From: Rosettibacter sp037481715
GTDB lineage: Bacteria > Bacteroidota > Ignavibacteria > Ignavibacteriales > Melioribacteraceae
Assembly: GCA_037481715.1 (NCBI GenBank)
Contig: JBBFLD010000001.1
Span: 1-64,000 of the forward strand
Reading direction: 5' to 3'
Length of the DNA stretch: 64,000 nt
Made by a program: the position numbers and the translations under genes. How positions within the stretch are numbered: position 1 is the stretch's first letter; each line of letters opens with the position of its first letter. Of the stretch, positions 34,026 through 41,715 are shown in pieces. The notes beneath the pieces are model-generated. The model was given only the letters and a program-made list of their open reading frames with translations, did not search any database and was not told the DNA's origin.

Positions 34026-35669
34026 ATGGCAAACGGTGCAATTGCTATAACTGAAAAAAGTTTTTACAAGGAAAGCACAAATAAATATTCAGGAATACTA
34101 TCGTGGCTCTTAACCACTGACCATAAACGAATTGGCTTAATGTATCTTGTATCAATTTTATTTTTCTTCCTTGTTGGTGTTATCCTTGGTGTTCTAATGC
34201 GGCTTGAGCTGCTTACGCCTGGAAGAACAATCATGAGTGCACAAACTTATAATTCATTATTTACTCTGCATGGAGTAATAATGATTTTTCTTTTTATAAT
34301 TCCTGGATTACCTGCAATATTTGGAAATTTTTTTCTGCCAATCCAAATTGGTGCACGTGATGTAGCTTTCCCGCGATTAAATTTATTATCATACTACATT
34401 TATGTTATTGGAGCTATTCTTGCATTAATATCACTTTTTTTGCCTGGGGGTCCAATTGATACTGGATGGACATTTTATATTCCATATAGTGTTCGAACTG
34501 CATCGAATGTTTCGCTTGCAATTTTTGCCGCATTTGTTTTAGGATTTTCTTCTATTTTAACTGGAATTAATTTTATTACAACAGTTCACAGATTAAGAGC
34601 TCCAGGAATGACATTTTTCAAAATGCCCTTGTTTGTTTGGGCAACTTATGCAACTGCATGGATACAAATTATTGCTACTCCTGTTGTTGGAATTACAATT
34701 CTTCTTGTTATTATTGAAAGAGCATTTGGTGTAGGTATTTTTGATCCAGCATTAGGCGGCGATCCAATTTTATATCAACATTTATTCTGGATTTATTCTC
34801 ATCCTGCAGTTTATATAATGATTTTACCAGCAATGGGAGTAGTTTCAGAAATTATTCCAACATTTACAAGAAGAACAATTTTTGGATATAAAGCTATAGC
34901 ATTTTCAAGTCTTGCAATTGCATTTATTGGTTATCTTGTTTGGGCACATCACATGTTTACAAGTGGAATGAGTGATACAGCAAGATGGATTTTTTCATTG
35001 CTAACATTTTTAGTTGCAATTCCAAGTGGTGTCAAAGTTTTTAACTGGGTAGCAACTATGTATAAAGGTTCAATTGATCCGCAGCCGCCATTTCTCTGGG
35101 TTATGACTTTTATATTTTTATTTTCAATTGGTGGATTAACAGGTTTAGTCTTAGGTTCACTTGCCACTGATGTTCATGTTCACGATACATACTTTGTTGT
35201 TGCACATTTTCATTATGTAATGTTTGGAGGAACTGGAACAATCTTTTTTGCTGCACTTCATTACTGGTTTCCAAAAATGTTTGGCAGAATGTATAATAAA
35301 AAACTTGCTAAGATTGCAATTGTATTTTATTTCATTGGATTTAACATGCTCTATTTTACAAAATTTATTATGGGTTATATGGGAATGCCAAGAAGATATT
35401 ATGATTACCTGCCGCAGTTTGCTAAACTTCAAGAAATTTCTACAATTGGTTCATGGATTTTAGCAAGTACAATTTTCTTTATTGTTGGATATTTGATTCA
35501 TGCTTTATTTAAAGGTCCGAAAGCATCTTCAAATCCATGGGGAGGTGTAACATTAGAATGGCAAATTCCATCTCCGCCGCCAATGGAAAATTTTAAAGAA
35601 ATTCCAACAATAACACATGAACCTTATGATTTCAGTCAGCTTAAGGAGATTGAAAATGAGCAATCATGA
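34026..35669 (+). CDS. ctaD: Cytochrome c oxidase subunit I (type A2, YS motif)
   Basis: The 547-aa catalytic subunit of an aa3-type heme-copper oxidase that reduces O2 and pumps protons. Heme a ligand His82 lies in FTLHGVIMIF; CuB ligand His259 and crosslinked Tyr263 lie in WIYSHPAVYIMILP; the CuB pair is in VWAHHMFTSGM; later histidines are in VHDTYFVVAHFHYVMFGG. The usual HPEVY glutamate is Ala and is preceded by Tyr-Ser (257-258), the mark of A2-type oxidases such as those of Rhodothermus and Thermus. The K-channel lysine in AIPSGVKVFNW is kept. It overlaps subunit III by 14 bp. Confidence 0.96.
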   Translation: MANGAIAITEKSFYKESTNKYSGILSWLLTTDHKRIGLMYLVSILFFFLVGVILGVLMRLELLTPGRTIMSAQTYNSLFTLHGVIMIFLFIIPGLPAIFGNFFLPIQIGARDVAFPRLNLLSYYIYVIGAILALISLFLPGGPIDTGWTFYIPYSVRTASNVSLAIFAAFVLGFSSILTGINFITTVHRLRAPGMTFFKMPLFVWATYATAWIQIIATPVVGITILLVIIERAFGVGIFDPALGGDPILYQHLFWIYSHPAVYIMILPAMGVVSEIIPTFTRRTIFGYKAIAFSSLAIAFIGYLVWAHHMFTSGMSDTARWIFSLLTFLVAIPSGVKVFNWVATMYKGSIDPQPPFLWVMTFIFLFSIGGLTGLVLGSLATDVHVHDTYFVVAHFHYVMFGGTGTIFFAALHYWFPKMFGRMYNKKLAKIAIVFYFIGFNMLYFTKFIMGYMGMPRRYYDYLPQFAKLQEISTIGSWILASTIFFIVGYLIHALFKGPKASSNPWGGVTLEWQIPSPPPMENFKEIPTITHEPYDFSQLKEIENEQS

Positions 35670-36285
35670 AAATGCTGCAATGATTTCACATCATACACAT
35701 TCTGATAAACTTGGTGCCAAGATGGGCATGTGGCTTTTTCTTTTTACAGAAGTTTTATTGTTTGGCGGAATGTTTTTGGCATATGCAGTTTATCGTTATA
35801 AATATTCAAATGATTTTCATCTTGCTGCAATGGAATTGAATACAACCATAGGAACAATTAACACAATAATTCTTTTGACAAGCAGTTTAACCATGGCTCT
35901 TTCAATTGCATTTATTCAAAGAAGTGAAAAATTATTTTCCATACTTTTTCTTTCATCAACAATTTTATTGGCATTAATATTTTTAATTAACAAGTATTTT
36001 GAGTGGTCAGCAAAAATTGAACATGGAATTTTCCCGCGCTCACAGGAATTGCTCGATAGACCAAATGGACAAATTTTATTTTTTGGTTTGTATTATGTTA
36101 TGACTGGATTACATGCACTTCATGTAATCATTGGTATAATAATTCTTTCATTTATGCTGATTTTTCTGATAAGAAATAAAATAACATCCGAAAATTATAT
36201 TAAACTTGAAAACTCAGGATTATACTGGCACCTTGTAGATTTAATCTGGATTTTTCTTTTTCCGTTATTCTATTTAATTCAATGA
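35656..36285 (+). CDS. ctaE: Cytochrome c oxidase subunit III
   Basis: A 209-aa membrane subunit with five predicted helices. GMWLFLFTEVLLFGGMFLAYAVYRYKY, YYVMTGLHALHVIIGI and GLYWHLVDLIWIFLFPLFYL are the standard signatures. ATG 35656 was chosen because AAGGAG precedes it and the protein then begins MSNHENAAMISHHTHSDKLG; a start at 35617 would overlap subunit I far more. Confidence 0.94.
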   Translation: MSNHENAAMISHHTHSDKLGAKMGMWLFLFTEVLLFGGMFLAYAVYRYKYSNDFHLAAMELNTTIGTINTIILLTSSLTMALSIAFIQRSEKLFSILFLSSTILLALIFLINKYFEWSAKIEHGIFPRSQELLDRPNGQILFFGLYYVMTGLHALHVIIGIIILSFMLIFLIRNKITSENYIKLENSGLYWHLVDLIWIFLFPLFYLIQ

Positions 36286-36294
36286 GGTTTACGA

Positions 36295-36576
36295 ATGGAA
36301 AAACATAATCATCAAATTGGAATCATGACTTACATTATTGTCTGGCTCTCTTTGCTAGCATTTACTTCGATTACAGTAACTATAGCAGGTATAAGTTTAG
36401 GTAAGTATACATTATTTATTGCACTGTTGATTGCAGCAATAAAGTCTGGACTTGTAATTAATATTTTTATGCATATAAAATTTGATGAACCTATATTCAA
36501 AGCATTTCTTGCTCTTAGTGGAGCTACATTGGTTGTAATTTTTGTTCTTACATTTTTTGATATTATTTATCGTTGA
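36295..36576 (+). CDS. Cytochrome c oxidase subunit IV (prokaryotic type)
   Basis: A 93-aa protein with three membrane helices, matching the small COX4-pro/CyoD-like subunit. The block AAIKSGLVINIFMHIKFDEPIFKAFLALSGATLVVIFVLTFFD is typical. It lies between subunits III and II with GAGG before the ATG. Confidence 0.88.
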   Translation: MEKHNHQIGIMTYIIVWLSLLAFTSITVTIAGISLGKYTLFIALLIAAIKSGLVINIFMHIKFDEPIFKAFLALSGATLVVIFVLTFFDIIYR

Positions 36577-36584
36577 GGTAACTC

Positions 36585-37187
36585 ATGTCGTCAGCACCAA
36601 CAGTACATACCGAAACAGTTGATTTTGTGATGTTATATATTGTAGGTATTTCAGTAATACTTCTTTTAGGTATTACTGCAACAATGATTTATTTTGTAAT
36701 AAAGTATAATCGTAAAAAGGGACACAAACCAGTTGATATTCATGGAAATATCTGGCTTGAAATTGCATGGATAGCTGTTCCCACTTTATTGGTTTTGTCA
36801 ATGTTTTATTTTGGATATACTGGATTTAAAGAAATCAGAAAAATCCCGGAAAATGCATTTGTTGTAAATCTTACTGCAAGAATGTGGCAGTGGGAATTTA
36901 AGTATAATAATGGAAAAGTTACTGATACTTTATATGTTCCTGTCAATACACCAATTAAACTTGAGATGAAATCTGTAGATGTAAATCATTCATTTTATAT
37001 TCCAGCTTTTCGAATAAAAGAAGATGCTATACAGGGACAAACAACTTATCTTTACTTCACACCAAAAGAGATTGGTGATTTTGATGTTGCTTGTGCAGAA
37101 TATTGCGGATTGGGACATTCAATGATGTATACAAAAGTAAAGGTTTTATCTAAAGAAGATTTTGATTTGTGGTATAACAAAAAGTAA
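36585..37187 (+). CDS. ctaC: Cytochrome c oxidase subunit II with CuA site
   Basis: A 200-aa protein with two N-terminal helices (about 15-38 and 63-83) and a periplasmic cupredoxin domain. The CuA motif is complete: His in VNHSFYIPAF and CAEYCGLGHSMM (two Cys, His, Met). ARMWQWEFKYNNG is the aromatic path for electron entry. There is no signal-peptide cysteine and no fused C-terminal cytochrome c, so electrons must come from a separate cytochrome. The subunit order I-III-IV-II is unusual. Confidence 0.95.
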   Translation: MSSAPTVHTETVDFVMLYIVGISVILLLGITATMIYFVIKYNRKKGHKPVDIHGNIWLEIAWIAVPTLLVLSMFYFGYTGFKEIRKIPENAFVVNLTARMWQWEFKYNNGKVTDTLYVPVNTPIKLEMKSVDVNHSFYIPAFRIKEDAIQGQTTYLYFTPKEIGDFDVACAEYCGLGHSMMYTKVKVLSKEDFDLWYNKK

Positions 37188-37202
37188 TTGAGATTGATTG
37201 GA

Positions 37203-38087
37203 ATGTTAAAGAGAATTTTAAACTACATAAATATTATTCTTGAGCTGAGCAAAATTAAGATTACATCATTTGTTGCTTTATCTACTTTTGCAGGATATGT
37301 AGTTTTTTCTAAGAGTATTTCACTCAATATGGTTCTGCCTATCTTTGGAGTATTCTTGTTAGCATGCGGTTCTTCTGCTCTTAATCAATATCAGGAAAGA
37401 GATTCAGATGCATTAATGAACAGAACAAAAGGAAGACCCATACCATCTGGCAGAATAAGCAGCATAAATGCTTTGATTATTTCTTTAACTATGATTTTTA
37501 CAGCTCTTGTGATTATTTATTTGAGCACTAATTTAATTTCTGTTTTACTTGGTGCATTAGCTGTTATCTGGTATAATTTTATTTATACTCCATTGAAGAA
37601 AAAATTTGCATTAGCAGTGGTTCCGGGTTCTGTTATTGGAGCATTACCCCCAATGATTGGTTATACATCAGCAGGTGGTTCTCCATTTGATTATCAAATT
37701 CTATCTTTAGCATTGTTCTTCTTTATATGGCAAATTCCACATTTCTGGCTGTTGCTTTTAATATTAAGCAATGATTATGAAAGAGCTAATTTCCCAACTT
37801 TGACTAAAATATTTTCTGATAGTCAACTTTCAAGAATAACTTTTATTTGGATTATTGCTCTTTCTGTTAGCAGCTTTTTGTTTTTCATTCCTGAAAGTTC
37901 TCATAATATTTATTCATTAATCACAATGATTTTTCTCGCATTATGGTTAATCATTGAATCGAGTCAGATTTTGAGAAAATTATCAGATAAAAGTGCAATG
38001 AGAGCAGCTTTTATTAGAATCAATCTTTATGTACTTGCAGTAATTGCGATTATTTCAATCGATAAATTATTACTAACAGAAATTTAG
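37203..38087 (+). CDS. ctaB: Protoheme IX farnesyltransferase (heme O synthase)
   Basis: A UbiA-family prenyltransferase attaching farnesyl to heme B, the first step to heme O and A. It has about 294 aa and around nine helices. The Asp-rich motif is in NQYQERDSDALMNRTKGRPIPSG (about 83-105), and the second conserved region FFIWQIPHFWLLLLILSNDYERANFPTL is intact. The start is uncertain: TTG at 37188 adds five residues; I prefer ATG 37203 (MLKRILNYINIILELSKIKI). CtaA (heme A synthase) is not adjacent. Confidence 0.93.
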   Translation: MLKRILNYINIILELSKIKITSFVALSTFAGYVVFSKSISLNMVLPIFGVFLLACGSSALNQYQERDSDALMNRTKGRPIPSGRISSINALIISLTMIFTALVIIYLSTNLISVLLGALAVIWYNFIYTPLKKKFALAVVPGSVIGALPPMIGYTSAGGSPFDYQILSLALFFFIWQIPHFWLLLLILSNDYERANFPTLTKIFSDSQLSRITFIWIIALSVSSFLFFIPESSHNIYSLITMIFLALWLIIESSQILRKLSDKSAMRAAFIRINLYVLAVIAIISIDKLLLTEI

Positions 38088-38098
38088 CAGGAAGAAAC

Positions 38099-39427
38099 AT
38101 GGAACTTATAGACAAAATTGTATTGCCTCAATCAGCTCAGCACATGATTTTATTAAAATATATTCTTGTCCTTACTTTTTTATTGTTTGTTCCATATGCA
38201 TCTGTTTTGTTTGGCTCATTTATATTATCTATCTTTTTTAAAAATAAATTCAAAAAAAATTCAGATGTTCTTTACAAAAATTTATCTATTGAATTAATTG
38301 ACCTTGTTACATTCAGTAAAGGAATTGCTTTTACACTCGGATTAATACCATTGTTAAGCTCTGCATTTTGTTATGCTCAGCTGCTTCATCTTTCGGGTTT
38401 AATTATTCCAGAAACAATTTTAATCTCTGCATTATTGTTTTTGATTGCATTAATCTCAATCTATTCTTATAAACATTCATTGCACTTAAAAAATATTATT
38501 GAGCTTAATGCAGATATAAAATCAGATGAATCAGAAAAAGATATTGAAGAATACATCTATAGAATTAACAGAGTGATAAAGACAAGCAGTTATTCTGGTT
38601 TACTATTTTTAGTTATTTCAATCTATTTATTTGTCAGCTCAGTTGAATTTACTCAAGATTCAGAAAAGTGGAGTTATGCAAATAACATTTTCGGTATAAT
38701 TTTCTCGCTTAATGCATTGATAGGATATCTGCAATTTATTTTATTCTCACTTACTTTAACTTCTGCCTTTTTATTGTTAAAACATGGTAAGATTGTTAAT
38801 AATGCAGATTCATATAAAAATTATGTAAAAAATTTTTCACTCAAGTTAGGATTGACTTCAACGGTTTTATTACCTGTTTTAGTAATTCTATCAATCTTTA
38901 CAAAATCAAAATTGTCTCTTTCATATAATGTATTTGGTTTTACTTTGCTTGCATTAATATTTCTTCTCTTAATCAGCATTTTATTTTATGCAATGATTAA
39001 GCAGAATGAAGTGAAATATGGGTTGCTTACAATATTTTTATTCTTTCTTGTAATATCTTTTTTAATTATAAAAGAACAGTTTGCATTTAACACCTCCGCA
39101 AAAAAACATTTTGTTTATTTAGCAGCAAATTATGAATCATATCAGAAAAAACTACTTGAAGAATCTGGATTGTTGAAAGAAACTGTAAATGGTGCAGATA
39201 TTTTTAACAGCAAGTGTATTGCGTGCCATCAATTTGATAGAAGAGTTGTTGGACCACCTTATAATGAAGTCTTGCCAAAATATGAAGGGAAACGACAGGA
39301 ACTTGTAAATTTCATTTTAAATCCAACCAAAATAAATCCTGATTATCCACCAATGCCAAATCAAGGATTAAAACCTAAAGAAGCAGAAGCTGTGGCAGAA
39401 TTTATAATGAGTAATTATAAAAAATAA
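38099..39427 (+). CDS. Polytopic membrane protein with C-terminal cytochrome c domain
   Basis: A 442-aa protein whose first about 345 residues form eight or nine hydrophobic segments, with no motif I can assign, and whose last 70 residues are a monoheme cytochrome c: CIACH at 373-377, followed by RRVVGPPYNEVLPKY and candidate axial Met419 in YPPMPNQG. It lies last in the act-cta operon, 11 bp after heme O synthase. The heme side should be periplasmic. It may donate electrons to the oxidase or act as a further quinol-linked subunit; both are guesses. Confidence 0.85.
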   Translation: MELIDKIVLPQSAQHMILLKYILVLTFLLFVPYASVLFGSFILSIFFKNKFKKNSDVLYKNLSIELIDLVTFSKGIAFTLGLIPLLSSAFCYAQLLHLSGLIIPETILISALLFLIALISIYSYKHSLHLKNIIELNADIKSDESEKDIEEYIYRINRVIKTSSYSGLLFLVISIYLFVSSVEFTQDSEKWSYANNIFGIIFSLNALIGYLQFILFSLTLTSAFLLLKHGKIVNNADSYKNYVKNFSLKLGLTSTVLLPVLVILSIFTKSKLSLSYNVFGFTLLALIFLLLISILFYAMIKQNEVKYGLLTIFLFFLVISFLIIKEQFAFNTSAKKHFVYLAANYESYQKKLLEESGLLKETVNGADIFNSKCIACHQFDRRVVGPPYNEVLPKYEGKRQELVNFILNPTKINPDYPPMPNQGLKPKEAEAVAEFIMSNYKK

Positions 39428-39501
39428 GTTCACAATCGCTGTAATTATCTTTCTTTTCATTTTATTATTTTTAACTTGACTCTAAAATCATTTTCACAAA
39501 A

Positions 39502-40356
39502 ATGCTCACAGTACTGGAATCATTAAAATTATCTGCTGAATATCTTGAAAAGAAAGGAATTGAATCACCAAGATTGAATGCTGAACTTCTTTTAGCTGAT
39601 ATTCTTAAATGCAAAAGATTGGATTTGTATTTGAAATATGACCAGCCATTAAATGAAGACGAATTGAATAAATACAGAGAATATCTTTCTCGTCGTGGGA
39701 AAAATGAACCTCTTCAATACATAATCGGTAAAGCAGATTTTTTTGGACTCGAGTTTAAAGTTAATCCTTCAGTCTTAATTCCAAGACCAGAAACTGAAAT
39801 ACTTGTTGAAACTATTATAAATCTTGAAAAACAAAAAAATGATTTGATAATTCTCGATATTGGAACAGGAAGCGGCAACATTGCAATTTCACTTGCACTA
39901 AATTTGCCTCAATCAAAAATTATTGCACTTGATATTTCAAAAGAAGCATTGAGTGTTGCGAAAGAGAATGCTGAAATTTATAGTGCCTCTAATCAAATTG
40001 AATTCGTAAGAAAAAATATTTTTGATGAATTTTCACTTAACGACTTAATGTTTGATATTATTGTTTCAAATCCACCTTATGTTGGAATTCAAGATTATAA
40101 AAACCTGCAAAAAGAAATAGTTGAATATGAACCCCGCATTGCTGTAACAGATGATGAAGATGGATTAAAATTTTTTAGAAAAATTATTCACTTGTCAAGT
40201 AAACATCTAAAACATGATGGGAAATTATTTTTTGAAATAGGAATGGGACAATCAAACATTGTTTATGATATGATGAAAAATTCTGGTTTATCTGATATAC
40301 ATATAATCAAAGATTATCAAAATATTGACAGAGTAATTTACGGAATAAAAAAATGA
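39502..40356 (+). CDS. prmC: Peptide chain release factor N5-glutamine methyltransferase
   Basis: Methylates the GGQ glutamine of RF1 and RF2. The 284-aa protein has the helical N-domain (SPRLNAELLLADILKCKRLDLYL), SAM-binding ILDIGTGSGNIAISLAL (about 114-130) and the NPPY catalytic motif in IVSNPPYVG (about 192-200). It starts a new transcription block after a 74-bp gap from the respiratory operon and overlaps dtd by 4 bp. Confidence 0.95.
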   Translation: MLTVLESLKLSAEYLEKKGIESPRLNAELLLADILKCKRLDLYLKYDQPLNEDELNKYREYLSRRGKNEPLQYIIGKADFFGLEFKVNPSVLIPRPETEILVETIINLEKQKNDLIILDIGTGSGNIAISLALNLPQSKIIALDISKEALSVAKENAEIYSASNQIEFVRKNIFDEFSLNDLMFDIIVSNPPYVGIQDYKNLQKEIVEYEPRIAVTDDEDGLKFFRKIIHLSSKHLKHDGKLFFEIGMGQSNIVYDMMKNSGLSDIHIIKDYQNIDRVIYGIKK

Positions 40357-40802
40357 GAGCATTAGTTCAGCGTGTAACAGAAGGTGCAGTTGAAATTAAA
40401 GAAGCAAATTACTCAGCATCAATTGGTAAAGGAATGGTAATTCTTCTTGGTGTCAAAGAAGGGGACACTGAAGAAGATATGATTTTTGTTGCAGACAAAT
40501 GTTCTAACTTAAGAATCTTTGAAGATAACAACGGCAAAATGAATTTGTCCTTGAAAGATATTAATGGTGAAGTTCTCGTTATTTCCCAATTTACACTTTA
40601 TGGAGATGCAAGAAGAGGCAATCGTCCAAGTTTTACTGATGCTGCAAAACCCGAACTTGCAGAAAATCTTTACAATAAATTTATCGAAAGAATGAAACAA
40701 AATTTGGGTGCCGATAAAGTGAAAAGCGGTATCTTTGCTGCTATGATGCTTGTCAAAATTTTTAATGATGGTCCTGTAACAATTTTAGTAGAATCAAAAT
40801 AA
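40353..40802 (+). CDS. dtd: D-aminoacyl-tRNA deacylase
   Basis: A 149-aa enzyme that hydrolyses D-aminoacyl-tRNA and mischarged glycyl-tRNAAla. MRALVQRVTEGAV, the SQFTLYGD motif (about 78-85) and the cross-subunit NDGPVT motif near the C-terminus are all present, with normal length. Confidence 0.96.
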   Translation: MRALVQRVTEGAVEIKEANYSASIGKGMVILLGVKEGDTEEDMIFVADKCSNLRIFEDNNGKMNLSLKDINGEVLVISQFTLYGDARRGNRPSFTDAAKPELAENLYNKFIERMKQNLGADKVKSGIFAAMMLVKIFNDGPVTILVESK

Positions 40803-40812
40803 GGGATTTTGT

Positions 40813-41715
40813 TTGCATTCTACATTAATGATTTTTTTAGATGGCGTTGGAATTGGGAAAAGGGATTATCAATTCAATCCATTTTTCAAGTATCAATTTA
40901 AAATGTTTACAGAAATTTTTGGTGAAATCCCTCATCTCGAAAATCAACATCTTTCTGTAAATGGAAGATATGTTTTCCCAATCGATGCTCTTCTTGGTAT
41001 CCCTGATATTCCATTGAGTGGAACCGGTCAAACATCAATTTTTTGTGGTGTCAATGCACAAAAAATTTTAGGCAAACATTTTGGTCCTTATCCTCATTCA
41101 GAATTAATTCCTGTTATCAAAGAAAAGAATATCTTTATAGAATTTTTAAGAAGAAAAAAGAAAGTTGCATTTGTTAATGCATATCCAAAAATATTTTTTG
41201 ATTATGTAAAAAGAGGGAAAAGAATTTTAAGTGTTACAACTCTCAGCTGTCTATTAAGCAATGTTCGATTAAATAAAATTAAAGATATTCATCAAGGAAA
41301 AGCTTTGAGCGCAGATATTGAAAATTATAGGTTAATTAACAAAATGAATTATAAACTTCCGCTTTTCACACCGGAAAAAGCTGCTAAAAGATTATTGAGA
41401 ATTGCTAACAAAAATCATTTTACACTGTTTGAATATTTTTACACAGACCATCTTGGACACGGAAGAAACTTAGAACTCTTCGACAGAACAATTCATGTAT
41501 TTGATAATTTTATTTATTATGTAATTAAAAATTTGCCTTCTAACATGACATTATTAATCTGTTCCGACCACGGTAATTTTGAAGATTTATCAATTAAAGC
41601 ACATACTTTAAATCCTGCACTTGGAATAGCAGCAGGTAAATTTGGCAGCACACTGGCAAAAAAAATTAAAAAACTTAATCATATAAAATCAGCAATATTG
41701 GAGTTATATGATTGA
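40813..41715 (+). CDS. Alkaline-phosphatase-superfamily metalloenzyme (iPGM/phosphodiesterase-like)
   Basis: A 300-aa protein with the metal-binding pattern of the alkaline phosphatase superfamily: MIFLDGVGIGKRDY (first Asp), LSGTGQTSIFCG (nucleophile Thr/Ser region), YTDHLGHGRN (Asp and His pair) and LICSDHGNFED (Asp and His). It is shorter than phosphoglycerate mutase and lacks its insert domain, so the substrate is unknown. TTG 40813 is supported by AAGGG eight bases upstream; ATG 40828 is the alternative. It ends overlapping comEC. Confidence 0.8.
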   Translation: MHSTLMIFLDGVGIGKRDYQFNPFFKYQFKMFTEIFGEIPHLENQHLSVNGRYVFPIDALLGIPDIPLSGTGQTSIFCGVNAQKILGKHFGPYPHSELIPVIKEKNIFIEFLRRKKKVAFVNAYPKIFFDYVKRGKRILSVTTLSCLLSNVRLNKIKDIHQGKALSADIENYRLINKMNYKLPLFTPEKAAKRLLRIANKNHFTLFEYFYTDHLGHGRNLELFDRTIHVFDNFIYYVIKNLPSNMTLLICSDHGNFEDLSIKAHTLNPALGIAAGKFGSTLAKKIKKLNHIKSAILELYD

